Of a stretch of DNA of 64,000 bases, positions 8,722 to 18,141 are shown one piece after another. Both the position numbers and the translations under genes were made by a program. The stretch is from positions 2,115,183 to 2,179,182 of the forward strand of contig NZ_CP007452.1 in NCBI RefSeq assembly GCF_000597865.1, in the 5' to 3' direction. The stretch comes from Peptoclostridium acidaminophilum DSM 3953 (GTDB lineage Bacteria > Bacillota > Clostridia > Peptostreptococcales > Peptostreptococcaceae). The notes under the pieces were generated by a model, which did no database searches, was not told where the DNA came from, and saw only the letters and a program-made list of their open reading frames with translations. Numbering within the stretch: position 1 is the stretch's first letter; each line of letters begins with the position of its first letter.

Positions 8722-10188
8722 TTATGTGTTGGTAATCCGGTGAACATCCGGGATTTCCAGCCAAAAAACCACTCCATTTTCGGTGTTATATGCTCCGCAG
8801 TTTCCGTTGTGGAGCGACACTATCTCCTTAACGATTGAAAGGCCAAGCCCGCTGCCTCCAAGGCTCCTGCTTCTTGATTTGTCGAGCTTGTAGAACTGGT
8901 GCCATATCAGTTCTAGTTCTTTTTCCGGTATCCTGCTTCCGCTGTTCTCCACTTCAAGCCGTACTGAGGCTTCGCTTTGTATAAGCCTCACGCTTATTTC
9001 GCCGCCAGTGTCTACGTTTTTGAATGCATTGTCGAGATAATTGACAATCGCGCGCTCTATTTTTTCGCGGTCGGCATATACGCTGGTTTCGGCGCCGGTT
9101 TTCTGGATATCAAGGGCTATGCCGCGCTCTTCCGCGGCCAGAGAATATTTGGCTGCCACTGCATTTACAAGTTCTTTCATGCTGAAATCCAAAAGCTGCA
9201 GCTTCATGCTTCCGGATTCGAGCCTTGAAAGCTCGAGGAGCTCGTTTACAAGCGCTCCCATCCTCCTGGCTTCGTCTTCTATAACGTCACAGTAGAAGGT
9301 CTTTCTGCTTTCGTCAGCTATGTTGTCGCGCAGGCCCTCGCTGTAGCCTTGTATTAGTGCTACAGGTGTTTTCAGCTCGTGTGAGACTGCCGCTATGAAG
9401 TCTTTCCTCATGATGTCTATGCGTTTTTCTTTTTCTATTTCTGTCTTTAGCTGCTCGTTGGCGATATTGAGACTCGATATGACGCCTTCTAGGCGGCCCG
9501 ACATGCTGTTTATGCTCTTTCCAAGGTGCCCGATCTCGTCCTGGCGGCCTCCCTCATATTTTTTGCTGAAATCAAGCTTTTCAACCCGCTTTGCTATTTC
9601 CGCTATGTCTAGTATCGGCCGTACAAAGCCCTTTGAAAATAGAAGCGCCCCAACAAGGCCTATGAGAAGCGTTAGTATCGCGGCATATATGTGAAATGTC
9701 TGGTTGGCGCTTATGCTCTCCTGCACTGCCGCCATTGGTATTTGAAGCAGAGCCACATTCCCTCCCTCAAGCTTTTTTGCATATGTCAGGAACGCTGTGC
9801 CGGTCATGGGATGCTCGTATTCTCCGAATATGACGTCCTTATCCTGGAGCATCTCTATTATCTGAGTGTTTACGATGTTCCACGGCGAACCAGACATTCG
9901 CCCCCGTGTAAACGAGGAGTAGAGATTGTCCATTTCGGGAGAAAACAAGGCTATCTTTATGCCGGTTTCGCCTTCTATCTCCTCAAAGCGCGAATATATT
10001 TCGTCTGAAGAATAGTTGCTTTCAAGCATGCTTTCTATCTCTGTTGCAGTGCCGCTGAGCTGACTTTTCTTGAGACCGATGTAATATTTTTCAAAGTAGA
10101 ATGAGTTCATTATAAAGAGCAGCGCAAGTATAGACATTACAAGGCCTATTGTATATAAAAAAAGTCTGACTCTTATGGATTTTTTCAT
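8722..10188 (-). CDS. Membrane sensor histidine kinase
   Basis: 488 aa. TM1 at about residues 10-29, an extracytoplasmic sensor region of about 135 residues, TM2 at about 165-187, HAMP domain (RPILDIAE...DEIGHLGKSINSM), dimerisation/phosphoacceptor box SHELKTP with H270, N-box NYLDNAFKN near 393 and glycine-rich GGSGLGLSIV. All catalytic boxes are intact. The start overlaps the response-regulator stop by 4 bp (ATGA), indicating translational coupling. The signal is unknown. The neighbouring secreted DUF2680 protein may be a target. Confidence 0.93.
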   Translation of the reverse strand: MKKSIRVRLFLYTIGLVMSILALLFIMNSFYFEKYYIGLKKSQLSGTATEIESMLESNYSSDEIYSRFEEIEGETGIKIALFSPEMDNLYSSFTRGRMSGSPWNIVNTQIIEMLQDKDVIFGEYEHPMTGTAFLTYAKKLEGGNVALLQIPMAAVQESISANQTFHIYAAILTLLIGLVGALLFSKGFVRPILDIAEIAKRVEKLDFSKKYEGGRQDEIGHLGKSINSMSGRLEGVISSLNIANEQLKTEIEKEKRIDIMRKDFIAAVSHELKTPVALIQGYSEGLRDNIADESRKTFYCDVIEDEARRMGALVNELLELSRLESGSMKLQLLDFSMKELVNAVAAKYSLAAEERGIALDIQKTGAETSVYADREKIERAIVNYLDNAFKNVDTGGEISVRLIQSEASVRLEVENSGSRIPEKELELIWHQFYKLDKSRSRSLGGSGLGLSIVKEIVSLHNGNCGAYNTENGVVFWLEIPDVHRITNT

Positions 10189-10859
10189 GACTTCACCCCG
10201 AACTTGTATCCAAGCCCCCTGACCGTCTGGATGTAGTCTCCGCAGTTCTCAAGCTTTGTCCTGAGCCTTTTTATGTGCGTATCTACAGTCCTGTAGTCGC
10301 CGTAGTAGTCGAAACCCCACACGGCATCTAGTATCTGCTCTCTAGAGAGTGCAATTTCCCTGTTTTTGAGCATGTAAAGCAGCAGCTCGTACTCCTTTGG
10401 AGTAAGGTCCACTCGTTTGCCTTCTATACTCGCCGTATGCCCGGCGGCGTCTATGCTTATGCACCCGACCTCCATTACTTGATTTTCATCTTCTATGGCT
10501 CTGCTCATGAGGGCCTTTATGCGGGCAACAAGTATCTTAGGGCTGAAGGGCTTAGTGATGTATTCGTCGGCTCCGAGTTCAAAGCCAAAGAGCTCGTCGG
10601 ACTCTTCCGACCTTGCCGTCAGCATGACTATCGGCGCGTCTGATTCCTCCCTTATCTTCCTGCATACGGTCCAGCCGTCAATCTCCGGCAGCATTATGTC
10701 AAGCACGACTATGTCCGGCTTTTGCGCACTGAATTTCTCTATGCCCTCAGCTCCGTCCGCAGCCTCAATAACCTCAAAGCCTTCGCTTTTGAGATAGTCT
10801 CCTATTAGTATTCTCATTCTTTCCTCGTCTTCTACTATGAGAACTTTTTTGCGTTTCAC
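10185..10859 (-). CDS. OmpR/PhoB-family response regulator
   Basis: 224 aa. Receiver domain with acidic pair D11-E12, phosphoacceptor D54 (VVLDIMLPEIDG), and switch Thr and Lys (MLTARSE, ITKPFSP). C-terminal winged helix with LTPKEYELL, LDAVWGFDYYGDYRTVDTHIKRLRTK. Forms a two-gene operon with the histidine kinase (4-bp overlap). Closest in form to PhoP/VanR-like regulators; target genes unknown. Confidence 0.95.
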   Translation of the reverse strand: MKRKKVLIVEDEERMRILIGDYLKSEGFEVIEAADGAEGIEKFSAQKPDIVVLDIMLPEIDGWTVCRKIREESDAPIVMLTARSEESDELFGFELGADEYITKPFSPKILVARIKALMSRAIEDENQVMEVGCISIDAAGHTASIEGKRVDLTPKEYELLLYMLKNREIALSREQILDAVWGFDYYGDYRTVDTHIKRLRTKLENCGDYIQTVRGLGYKFGVKS

Positions 10860-10964
10860 ATGAGCACCCCCGTCTCAATATCGTTTATCTGATTTTATGA
10901 TACCCAATATACACTTGTACTGCAACAAGGTAACAGTCATTCTGTCTCGGCAGCTACATGACGC

Positions 10965-11046
10965 GAATCCAAACGGAGTAAAGCAGGCCTGATTTAATGA
11001 GTTTTGAATGATTTCAAATTTAAAGGCCAATTATTCCTTTGAATTC
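10965..11046. repeat. Short form of a MITE-like palindromic repeat
   Basis: 82 bp with imperfect terminal inverted repeats (GAATCCAAACGGAGTAA at one end, TTATTCCTTTGAATTC at the other). The first ~50 bp and last ~30 bp match the two ends of a 190-bp copy at 25721-25910; the central part of that copy is missing here. It lies between the response regulator and the terminator of the secreted-protein gene. Confidence 0.75.
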
Positions 11047-11062
11047 GGCCGCCATCTTAATG

Positions 11063-11092
11063 CGAAAAAACCTCCGGCTATGCGCCGAAGGC
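11063..11092 (-). terminator. Terminator of the secreted DUF2680-like gene
   Basis: On the minus strand CCTTCGGC, 5-nt loop, GCCGGAGG (one G-U pair) followed by TTTTTT, 26 bp after the stop codon. Confidence 0.85.
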
Positions 11093-11117
11093 TGTTTCAG
11101 TGTGCTAAAATGCTATG

Positions 11118-11615
11118 TTATTTTGCCTGATTTATTCCCTGTCCATTACCGTTTCCCTGTCCAAAGCCACTGCCGTTTCTGAGGCCTTGTCCACTACCGT
11201 CTTTAAGTCTTTCGCCATTACCTTTTCCCTGCATTGAACCGCGTCCAAAGCCTGCTCCGGCTGCTCTGCCCAATCCCTGGCTATCGCCTTCGCAGTTTTC
11301 CATTCTTTCCATTAAGGCGTCAGCCTGCTCCTGTGTCATCTGTCCGCTGCTTACCCTTTCCTCAAGCACTGCTTTCTTACTTTCCATCATCTGGCTTTTG
11401 AACTCCTCATACTTGCCGGCATCCTGCGCAAGCTTTCCGTAGCTTTCTCCGGATGTCTGTCTGTCGGTGTAAGCCTGCTCTACTGTCTTTCCTGTCACTT
11501 CGGAATATATCTGCGCCGGCGTCATTATTGAATCCGCAAATGCGACTGCTCCCAGTGAAAGCACTGCTACTGCAGTAGTTGTAAGTAACGCTGTTCTTTT
11601 GCTGAATAGTTTCAT
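11118..11615 (-). CDS. Small secreted protein, DUF2680-like, Gly/Gln/Asn-rich C-terminus
   Basis: 165 aa from the ATG at 11615, chosen for AAAAGGAGTG just upstream; a longer frame starts 8 codons earlier. A signal peptide (KRT then a hydrophobic stretch and AFA-D) fits Sec export with cleavage after about residue 27. The mature part has a helical segment ending in LEERVSSGQMTQEQADALMERM, the pattern of DUF2680 (YckD-like) proteins, then a low-complexity tail rich in Gly, Gln, Asn and Arg with repeated GNG/GQG/GSG units. Function unknown. Its position beside a two-component system suggests envelope-stress or surface control (inference). Confidence 0.75.
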   Translation of the reverse strand: MKLFSKRTALLTTTAVAVLSLGAVAFADSIMTPAQIYSEVTGKTVEQAYTDRQTSGESYGKLAQDAGKYEEFKSQMMESKKAVLEERVSSGQMTQEQADALMERMENCEGDSQGLGRAAGAGFGRGSMQGKGNGERLKDGSGQGLRNGSGFGQGNGNGQGINQAK

Positions 11616-11798
11616 GATATTCACTCCTTTTAAATTCATATTGTTTATGTTGTTTTCCTTGTTACATTTACTATTATGCCCTGCTTGTGTGACATTCTTG
11701 TGAACGTCCAGTGGAAATTTCGTGAAAATATTGTTTGATTTTAGATGCGGCGTATGTTAGTATCAAACTGTAAAACAAAAAAATAACAAGTTTTTTCT

Positions 11799-11888
11799 GA
11801 CTAGGGGTGCCGGAGCGACCGGCTGAGATAAAGATGTATTTCTTTAACCCTTTAACCTGATCTGGATAATGCCAGCGTAGGGAAGTTT
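11799..11888 (+). promoter_or_regulatory. TPP (THI-box) riboswitch
   Basis: Conserved THI elements are directly visible: CTAGGGGTGCC, GGCTGAGATAAAG, the variable arm, ACCTGATCTGGATAATGCCAGCGTAGGGAAG. This is the thiamin pyrophosphate aptamer. It precedes thiD and a terminator hairpin, so high TPP should favour termination and shut off the four thi genes. Confidence 0.97.
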
Positions 11889-11910
11889 GAGCGACATTAA
11901 TTTTGCCGTG

Positions 11911-11950
11911 AAGAGCATATATCCTTATACTGGGGTGTATGCTCTTTTTT
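11911..11950 (+). terminator. Attenuator of the thi operon
   Basis: AAGAGCATA..., ~18-nt loop region, ...TATGCTCTTTTTT. It sits between the TPP aptamer and the thiD ribosome binding site and is the expression platform. Confidence 0.85.
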
Positions 11951-11976
11951 ATTTCCCAAATTAAGGAGGTGGCGTT

Positions 11977-12792
11977 TTGAAAAAGGTTCTTACAATAGCC
12001 GGCTCTGATTCCGGGGGCTGCGCCGGAATACAGGCTGACCTGAAGACTTTCTGCGCCCACGGCGTTTTCGGCGCGAGCGCGATTACGGCCATAACAGCCC
12101 AGAATACTCAGGGCGTGCGCGCCATAGAGGACATCAGCCCGGACATCATAAAGGCCCAGATAGAAGCAGTTCTCGAGGATATAGGTTCGGATGCCGTAAA
12201 GATAGGAATGCTCTCAAGACCGCAGACAATAGAGGCTGTAAGCCATTCCCTCAGAAAGCACAGGCCCGGCAATATCGTGCTTGATCCTGTAATGGTATCA
12301 ACGAGCGGCCATGACCTGCTCAGCGCCGACGCCAAGGAATCGCTTATAAAGCTCATGTTCCCTCTGGCTTTTCTAATAACTCCCAACATTCCAGAGGCCA
12401 ATTGCCTGACTGGACTCCATATAAAAGACATAGCGGACATGGAGGAAGCAGCACGCAAACTTTTCGAAAGCTGCCGCTGCAACGTACTTGTAAAGGGCGG
12501 GCACAGCGCAGCCGACGCCGTGGACGTGCTCTATGACGGCAAAACCTTTCGCCATTTCGCTTCAAGACGCATAGACACCAAGAACACACACGGTACGGGC
12601 TGCACGCTTTCCTCAGCCATAGCCGCCAACCTGGCCCTTGGATATTCTCTCGAAGAATCCGTCAAAAGGGCCAAGGAATATATAACGCTTGCAATAGAGC
12701 ATTCACTCGACATTGGAAAGGGCTGCGGCCCCGTAAATCATATGCATGCATATCTAAAAAAGGAGATGATTAAACATGTCAAACAGCCTTAA
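11977..12792 (+). CDS. thiD: Hydroxymethylpyrimidine/phosphomethylpyrimidine kinase
   Basis: 271 aa, full length. Phosphorylates HMP and HMP-P to HMP-PP for thiamin synthesis. Ribokinase-fold motifs: [19 protein letters not shown] (N-terminus, substrate loop), [15 protein letters not shown] and the catalytic [24 protein letters not shown] start at 11977 with AAGGAGGTGG upstream. First gene of the TPP-controlled operon; overlaps thiM by 17 bp. Confidence 0.95.
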   Translation: MKKVLTIAGSDSGGCAGIQADLKTFCAHGVFGASAITAITAQNTQGVRAIEDISPDIIKAQIEAVLEDIGSDAVKIGMLSRPQTIEAVSHSLRKHRPGNIVLDPVMVSTSGHDLLSADAKESLIKLMFPLAFLITPNIPEANCLTGLHIKDIADMEEAARKLFESCRCNVLVKGGHSAADAVDVLYDGKTFRHFASRRIDTKNTHGTGCTLSSAIAANLALGYSLEESVKRAKEYITLAIEHSLDIGKGCGPVNHMHAYLKKEMIKHVKQP

Positions 12793-13621
12793 AAACCAGT
12801 GCAGTGAATATCTTCTCGAGCAGATATCAGCCGCACTCTCTGCACTGCACGAGAAAAAGCCGCTAGTCCACCACATAACTAACGACGTGACAGTAAACGA
12901 CTGCGCCAACATAACTCTTGCCATAGGCGGTTCACCAGTAATGGCCCCGTCGATTGACGAATCTGCCGAGATGGCAGCCTGCGCTGATGCGCTCGTACTA
13001 AACATAGGCACACTCGACAAGAGGAGCATAGAATCCATGATACATGCGGCCAAGGCAGCAAATGAGCTTTCAATCCCTGTAGTGCTCGATCCTGTTGGCG
13101 TTGGAGCAACCGCGCTGCGCACTGAGTCGGCAAGGAAGCTGATTGAAAACGCCAGGTTCGCCGTAGTAAGGGGCAACGCCTCGGAGATAATGCTACTCGC
13201 CGGCGAATGCGCAGGAATTAAAGGTGTCGACTCAAGCGAGTCCGGCATGGAGGCCCTGGGCTCAGCAATTAAGCTTTCAAAAAGCCTTTCCTGCACCGTA
13301 GCAGTAACGGGCGCTGTCGACATAATAGTTTCAGGCGAAAAGGCCGTATTCATCAAAAACGGAACGCCTATGCTCTCAAGGGTTACAGGCACTGGCTGCA
13401 TGTGCACCTCTCTAATAGGCGCATTCTGCGGCTCCATCAGAGATCCTTTCATAGGCGCTGCAGCCGGCATAATGAGCATGGGCATATCCGGCGAGGTTGC
13501 CAAAAGCATGCTTAAGGAAGAGGAAGGCACCGGCACCTTCAGGATAAGACTGTTTGACTCCGTGTCAAACCTCACTCCCCAAAGGCTTAGAGAGATGGGT
13601 GACATATCCTGTGAAAAATAA
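12776..13621 (+). CDS. thiM: Hydroxyethylthiazole kinase
   Basis: 281 aa. Phosphorylates 4-methyl-5-hydroxyethylthiazole (salvage branch). Motifs: HHITNDVTVNDCAN, GGSPVMA, LDPVGVGATALRT and the anion-hole/catalytic GTGCMCTSLIGAFCG. ATG preceded by AAAAAGGAGATG inside the end of thiD. No thiG/thiH/thiS is present here, so in this operon the thiazole moiety is supplied by salvage (other loci are not visible). Confidence 0.95.
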   Translation: MSNSLKNQCSEYLLEQISAALSALHEKKPLVHHITNDVTVNDCANITLAIGGSPVMAPSIDESAEMAACADALVLNIGTLDKRSIESMIHAAKAANELSIPVVLDPVGVGATALRTESARKLIENARFAVVRGNASEIMLLAGECAGIKGVDSSESGMEALGSAIKLSKSLSCTVAVTGAVDIIVSGEKAVFIKNGTPMLSRVTGTGCMCTSLIGAFCGSIRDPFIGAAAGIMSMGISGEVAKSMLKEEEGTGTFRIRLFDSVSNLTPQRLREMGDISCEK

Positions 13622-14246
13622 ATTAGACTACAGCCTGTATCTTGTAACAGACAGAACTCTTTGCCGCGGAGAGTTCATTGAATGCATCGAAGCCGCCATA
13701 AGGGGAGGCGTGAGCGTTGTGCAGCTCCGCGAAAAGGACGCCTCCTCCGCAGAGTTCTACAGCATAGCTCTCGAGCTGAGAAAGCTGACCCGCAGCTATG
13801 GCGTGCCTTTTATAATAAATGACCGCGCAGACATAGCGCTTGCAGTCGACGCCGACGGCCTTCACATAGGCCAGAGCGACATGCCCCTTGATGTGGCAAG
13901 AAGTATACTTGGCAGCGAGAAGATTATAGGAGTTTCAGCATCTTGTGTTGATGATGCCCTTCTCGCTCTCGAAGAAGGAGCCGACTATCTGGGCGTGGGC
14001 GCCGTTTTCCCTACCGGCACAAAGAGCGATGCAGACAGCGTAGGCATCGACGAGCTTAGACGCATAAAAGACTCCGTGGACATTCCGGTTGTCGCAATCG
14101 GGGGAATAAACGAGATCAATGCCCACATACCAATGTCGGCCGGCATAGACGGCATTTCAGTGGTTTCTGCCATAGTTGCAAGCCCCAGTCCGCTTGATTC
14201 ATCAAAGAGGCTGCTTGACATAGTTAAAAAATCAAAGAATATATAA
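13611..14246 (+). CDS. thiE: Thiamin-phosphate synthase
   Basis: 211 aa. Couples HMP-PP and thiazole phosphate to thiamin phosphate. TIM-barrel motifs [59 protein letters not shown] and VAIGGI are all present. The GTG at 13611, overlapping the thiM end by 11 bp, is chosen because the product then begins [14 protein letters not shown] as in homologues; the longer open frame extends into thiM. Confidence 0.93.
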   Translation: MKNKLDYSLYLVTDRTLCRGEFIECIEAAIRGGVSVVQLREKDASSAEFYSIALELRKLTRSYGVPFIINDRADIALAVDADGLHIGQSDMPLDVARSILGSEKIIGVSASCVDDALLALEEGADYLGVGAVFPTGTKSDADSVGIDELRRIKDSVDIPVVAIGGINEINAHIPMSAGIDGISVVSAIVASPSPLDSSKRLLDIVKKSKNI

Positions 14247-14275
14247 TAAAATTCAAAATTCAAAGGAGAATTCAA

Positions 14276-15589
14276 ATGACTTATACTACTCAGATGGATG
14301 CTGCCAAAAAGGGCATTCTCACAAAAGAGATGGAGACAGTAGCCAGAAAAGAGAACATGGAGGCAGCAGTGCTTATGGACCTTGTTGCAAAGGGAAGGAT
14401 TGCTATACCCGCAAACAAGAACCACAAGTCGCTTGACGCCGAGGGCGTGGGAGAAGGCCTTAGAACAAAGATAAACGTAAACCTCGGGATATCGAAGGAC
14501 TGCAGATGCGTTGACACTGAGCTTGACAAGGTGAGGAAAGCAATAGAAATGAAGGCCGAGGCCATAATGGACCTTAGCTCTTTTGGAAAGACAGAGGAAT
14601 TCAGAAGAAGGCTGGTGGAGATGTCTTCAGCCATGATAGGAACAGTTCCAATGTATGACGCCGTAGGCTTTTATGACAAGGAGCTTTCGGAAATATCGCC
14701 CGAAGAATTTCTGAAGGTCGTTGAAAAGCACGCAGTAGACGGCGTCGACTTCATGACAATACACGCCGGAATAAACAGAGAGACTGCCGGCATATTCAAA
14801 AGAAACAGCAGGCTTACCAACATAGTTTCAAGGGGTGGCTCGCTGCTCTACGCGTGGATGGAGCTTACAGGCAACGAGAATCCTTTCTACGAATACTACG
14901 ACGAGCTGCTTGATATATGCAGAAAATACGACGTAACTATAAGCCTCGGCGACGCATACAGGCCCGGAAGCATCGCCGACTCGACGGATGCGAGCCAGAT
15001 AAAGGAGCTCATAGTTCTTGGAGAGCTTACAAAGAGAGCTTGGGAAAAGGACGTTCAGGTAATAGTTGAAGGCCCCGGCCACATGAGCCTCAACGAGGTT
15101 GCCGCCAATATGCAGCTTCAAAAGAAGCTCTGCCACGGCGCTCCATTCTACGTCCTCGGACCTATAGTTACAGACATAGCTCCGGGATACGACCACATAA
15201 CCAGCGCAATCGGCGGTGCAATCGCGGCTGCAAACGGCGCCGACTTCCTTTGCTACGTAACTCCTGCCGAGCACCTGCGGCTGCCCAACCTGGACGATAT
15301 GAAGGAAGGCATAATAGCCTCCAGGATAGCCGCTCACGCTGCCGACATTGCCAAGGGCGTTCCTGGGGCAAGGGAGTGGGATAACAGCATGAGCAAGGCA
15401 AGAGCCGAGCTCGACTGGGAGAAGATGTTCGACCTCTCACTCGACCCTGAAAAGGCAAGGCGCTACAGGGCGGAGTCCAAGCCTGCCCATGAGGATTCGT
15501 GCACAATGTGCGGCAAAATGTGCGCCGTCAGAAACATGAACAGGATAATGGACGGCAAGAATATCAACATCCTCAGAGAGGACGACTAA
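14276..15589 (+). CDS. thiC: Phosphomethylpyrimidine synthase (radical SAM)
   Basis: 437 aa, the short form seen in Clostridia and archaea without the N-terminal extension. Converts aminoimidazole ribotide to HMP-P. C-terminal cluster motif C-T-M-C-G-K-M-C (CX2CX3C) binds the [4Fe-4S]-SAM. Conserved [27 protein letters not shown] and CYVTPAEHL are present. AAAGGAG precedes the ATG. Last gene of the thi operon. Confidence 0.96.
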   Translation: MTYTTQMDAAKKGILTKEMETVARKENMEAAVLMDLVAKGRIAIPANKNHKSLDAEGVGEGLRTKINVNLGISKDCRCVDTELDKVRKAIEMKAEAIMDLSSFGKTEEFRRRLVEMSSAMIGTVPMYDAVGFYDKELSEISPEEFLKVVEKHAVDGVDFMTIHAGINRETAGIFKRNSRLTNIVSRGGSLLYAWMELTGNENPFYEYYDELLDICRKYDVTISLGDAYRPGSIADSTDASQIKELIVLGELTKRAWEKDVQVIVEGPGHMSLNEVAANMQLQKKLCHGAPFYVLGPIVTDIAPGYDHITSAIGGAIAAANGADFLCYVTPAEHLRLPNLDDMKEGIIASRIAAHAADIAKGVPGAREWDNSMSKARAELDWEKMFDLSLDPEKARRYRAESKPAHEDSCTMCGKMCAVRNMNRIMDGKNINILREDD

Positions 15590-15592
15590 GTC

Positions 15593-15636
15593 AAAAAAGA
15601 CGCAGTCTGCGGTTTGCAGATTAGCGTCTTTTTTTG
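15593..15636. terminator. Terminator of the thi operon
   Basis: AAAAAAGACGC, internal CTGC..GCAG stem, GCGTCTTTTTTT directly after thiC. The A/T flanks make it usable from both sides, and the next gene converges on it. Confidence 0.9.
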
Positions 15637-15646
15637 TTTTGCAATA

Positions 15647-16087
15647 TTAGTCGAGAATGTGAGGGGTTTCGTCGAACTCCCTGTAGTCTTCCCTCTTGTC
15701 CTTTATTTCTTGGTATACGCTCTCAAGCTCGGCCATGTGGCGCTCTGTGAGATTTTGTATTATGGCCTCCATCTTCTCGTCGTCATCGTCCATTTTGATC
15801 CTGACTTCCCATACGGGATTGAAAAACGAGGTGTCTTCCTCTGCGCTTATCATGCCATCGCCCAGAGCTTCGATGTCATAGTAGTCGAAAACCGCTGAAT
15901 ACTCCCAGTCATCAAGATCTCTGTCTGTCGTGAACTTTATGTCTATGACATACCCGTCATCAGTTTTCTCGGCATGTACTGCTCCTATAAGCTCTCCGCC
16001 CTTGTCCACCTTGTAGCTTGTTATCTCGCTTGTTAGCATTCCGGACTCAAGGTCCTTCTCCATGACTATAATTCTGAATGGCTCCAT
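15647..16087 (-). CDS. Conserved clostridial protein of unknown function (possibly DUF6762)
   Basis: 146 aa from the ATG at 16087 (TAAAGGAGGACTC upstream). Acidic, soluble, no signal peptide. Begins MEPFRIIVMEKDLESGMLTSEI, a pattern I associate tentatively with the DUF6762 family, and ends with a helical segment (ERHMAELESVYQEIKDKRE). Sits 10 bp downstream of a DUF1292 gene on the same strand, so the two are probably co-transcribed. No function can be assigned. Confidence 0.65.
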   Translation of the reverse strand: MEPFRIIVMEKDLESGMLTSEITSYKVDKGGELIGAVHAEKTDDGYVIDIKFTTDRDLDDWEYSAVFDYYDIEALGDGMISAEEDTSFFNPVWEVRIKMDDDDEKMEAIIQNLTERHMAELESVYQEIKDKREDYREFDETPHILD

Positions 16088-16097
16088 GAGTCCTCCT

Positions 16098-16343
16098 TTA
16101 TTCCTCGTCGAAATATGATTCGTATTCTTCGGCAACTCTTTCGAATTCGTCTTCGTCCTCTATCGCCACGTATTTTTTGCCCTCGGGTGAATCTACAACC
16201 TTGTATACGTAGGCGTCTTCCTCCTGGCCCGCTGGCGCAAGTATTACATACTCATTTCCGTCAAGTTCTATTGTCTCTATAAGCTCAAGCTCTATGTCAT
16301 TTCCTTCTTCGTCCTGCACCTTTATTAGTTCCGCATCTGTCAT
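16098..16343 (-). CDS. DUF1292 domain protein
   Basis: 81 aa, very acidic. ATG at 16343 has GGGAAAGGAG upstream. Compact DUF1292 fold: VQDEEGNDIELELIETIELDGNEYVILAP, then DAYVYKV and EDEDEFERVAEEY. Unlike the DUF1292 gene at 6.8 kb it lacks any Cys-rich extension. The family often lies near alanyl-tRNA synthetase/ruvX genes in Firmicutes; here it pairs with an unknown protein. Function unknown. Confidence 0.85.
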   Translation of the reverse strand: MTDAELIKVQDEEGNDIELELIETIELDGNEYVILAPAGQEEDAYVYKVVDSPEGKKYVAIEDEDEFERVAEEYESYFDEE

Positions 16344-16432
16344 TTTAATTTCTCCTTTCCCGCTTTTGTAAAATAAAAGCCTTAAGTCGATTATAGCCAT
16401 AATATCAGCCAATGTCCATTGGCAATATCAAG

Positions 16433-16891
16433 CTACTCCCTCTCGAGCAACTTGAACGAGCCTTTTAAATACGAGCCTTCCTTGAATTCCAAAACTGCAA
16501 TCTGGCATTTTTTGAACTCTACGCTCTCACCTGTTATTTCGCTCACCCACTCGCCAAGATACGGCTCATGCCCGACTATGATGAGGCAGTCAGTGCTCCC
16601 AACCGCCTTTATGTTCCTTATCAGGTCCTGCGCCGTGCCCTCTGCTATGAAATCCATCTGCTGGACATATCTTATGCTCAGCTCCTCTTCAAGCACGAGA
16701 GCCGTCTGCCAGGCTCTTGCAAGCGGGCTTGACCATATATATGTGTTGCCGCAATGTTCTATAATGTGCTTTAGCTGCCTTGCAGCCTTTTCCGCCTGAT
16801 TGTAGCCCTTCTCGACAAGATTTCTTTTCGAATCGTCCTCTGTGCTTCCCCGCTCCTGGGCTTTTGCATGCCTTACAAGTATTATCTTCAA
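16433..16891 (-). CDS. SixA-like phosphohistidine phosphatase (histidine phosphatase superfamily)
   Basis: 152 aa. Starts MKIILVRHAKAQERG with the RHA(K) catalytic His motif, followed by SSPLARAWQTA (second Arg) and VGHEPYLGEW (second catalytic His). Length and RHAKA rather than RHGET place it in the SixA branch, which dephosphorylates phosphohistidine. The physiological target is unknown. The start at 16891 lacks a strong ribosome binding site but matches the family N-terminus. Confidence 0.85.
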   Translation of the reverse strand: MKIILVRHAKAQERGSTEDDSKRNLVEKGYNQAEKAARQLKHIIEHCGNTYIWSSPLARAWQTALVLEEELSIRYVQQMDFIAEGTAQDLIRNIKAVGSTDCLIIVGHEPYLGEWVSEITGESVEFKKCQIAVLEFKEGSYLKGSFKLLERE

Positions 16892-16937
16892 CGCAACCGC
16901 CTCCAGTTATCTTCATTTTAATTATGAGCCGCAAAAC

Positions 16938-16963
16938 AAAAAAAGCCTAAACAGGCTTTTTTT
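16938..16963. terminator. Short terminator-like hairpin
   Basis: AAAAAAAGCCT, 4-nt loop, AGGCTTTTTTT. The stop codon of the 46-aa ORF lies in it. Active-looking in both orientations. Confidence 0.75.
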
Positions 16964-17087
16964 CTTTTATGAGGTTCGTGTACTCTGTTATCTGTTTGTC
17001 TATTTTGTTCCTCATGCTCTCATATGTATTTTCTGTTTCCCTCTCACCCTTTAGCCTCTCTATAAGCTCAATTATCGAATTCCCCAT
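16947..17087 (-). CDS. 46-aa highly charged small protein
   Basis: Predicted from sequence: ATG at 17087 overlaps the stop of the upstream gene (TAATG) and is preceded by GGAGGTAGTATA. The product begins MGNSIIELIERLKGERE and ends LIKEKKPV; it is helical and Lys/Glu-rich with no Cys or membrane segment. The strong ribosome binding site and TAATG coupling support it being real; the function is unknown. Confidence 0.65.
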   Translation of the reverse strand: MGNSIIELIERLKGERETENTYESMRNKIDKQITEYTNLIKEKKPV

Positions 17088-17941
17088 TATACTACCTCCT
17101 GCCCCTTATAGCCCCTGGTGCTGCTTATGTCCTCGACCAGCCACTGCTGCCTGTAGCTCCTTATCATCATGAGATTGCCGATGTATTCATGGTATCTTTG
17201 AAAAGTCGAGCTGGCGTTTAGCTTATTTATATTTATCTCGAGGACTACACTTTCTTTATACCCAATATGTTCTAAATATCTCAGGGTTTTTACAAAATCC
17301 GTGTTGAAATGATAAAAAGGGCAGTGGTCGGTGTCGCTTACGTCATGAATATGGACGTTCTCAAGGCTCTTTTCGAGACCCTTAGGAAGTCTGTATGAAT
17401 CGTTTCCGCTGATTACATCGTGTCCGACATCCCAGCAAAAGCCCATGCCTGTATTTGCGAGCAGGCTGTCTATTTGTTTTGTTCCAAGCCTTGCGAGATG
17501 GCTGGTGTCGTTGAGATTTTCAAGGCTTGGAACAATCAATAGACCCTTGTTGTCTATTTTTAGGAGGATGGTTTCAATGTAGTTTTGAGTAAGTTCCATG
17601 GCAAGCTCGCAATTCGCTGAGCTCACCGGATGGAAAACCACGCGCGCTGGCTGGCCTGTTATCCTGGCGACCTTGTCGTATGTTTCGAGCAGTCTGTCTA
17701 TTTTTTCGTCGCTTGCGCAGTGGGTTTCTGGTCCGGGGGCGTGTATTTGAAGCAGCAGTCCGTTTGCTGTAGTCGCATGCGCCATTCGCATGAGGTACTC
17801 CCTCTCCACCCCGTCAAACACGTTGGCATTTAGCTCTATGCCTTCTACTGCGTTGCCGGTGTCTATATGTTTTATAACCTGTACAAGGAGCTCCGGCGGA
17901 ACGTTGAACCCAATGCTGTTTATGCTTATGAGAAACTTCAT
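17087..17941 (-). CDS. Sugar phosphate isomerase/epimerase-like TIM-barrel protein
   Basis: 284 aa. Xylose-isomerase-like/AP-endonuclease-2 fold: GIELNANVF, LQIHAPGPETH, VVFHPVSS, PSLENLND, GFCWDVGHD, NVHIHDVSD, VLEIN place the usual metal-binding Glu, His and Asp residues at the ends of successive strands. Substrate unknown. Translationally coupled to the 46-aa ORF downstream. No obvious pathway partner beside it. Confidence 0.8.
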   Translation of the reverse strand: MKFLISINSIGFNVPPELLVQVIKHIDTGNAVEGIELNANVFDGVEREYLMRMAHATTANGLLLQIHAPGPETHCASDEKIDRLLETYDKVARITGQPARVVFHPVSSANCELAMELTQNYIETILLKIDNKGLLIVPSLENLNDTSHLARLGTKQIDSLLANTGMGFCWDVGHDVISGNDSYRLPKGLEKSLENVHIHDVSDTDHCPFYHFNTDFVKTLRYLEHIGYKESVVLEININKLNASSTFQRYHEYIGNLMMIRSYRQQWLVEDISSTRGYKGQEVV

Positions 17942-18033
17942 AATAACACCCCCGTCGAATCATATATATACACTATTCTCTCTTGCCTGTGTTTCCCCTC
18001 AACATGAGATTAACCCAAAAAAACTTTGCCTTC

Positions 18034-18072
18034 AAGCGGGTTTACCTAAAGTTAATGCTGCTTAACCCGCTT
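18034..18072. repeat. Inverted repeat in the 17.9-18.1 kb intergenic region
   Basis: AAGCGGGTT, 21-nt spacer, AACCCGCTT, followed by TTAACC. It could be a weak terminator or operator for the plus-strand HAD gene starting at 18142. No T-run of usual length. Confidence 0.35.
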
Positions 18073-18141
18073 TTAACCGTCGTTTCATAGACCGCAGGGT
18101 AAAATAAGTATGAGGGACAAACTTTTATAAGGAGTGATACT

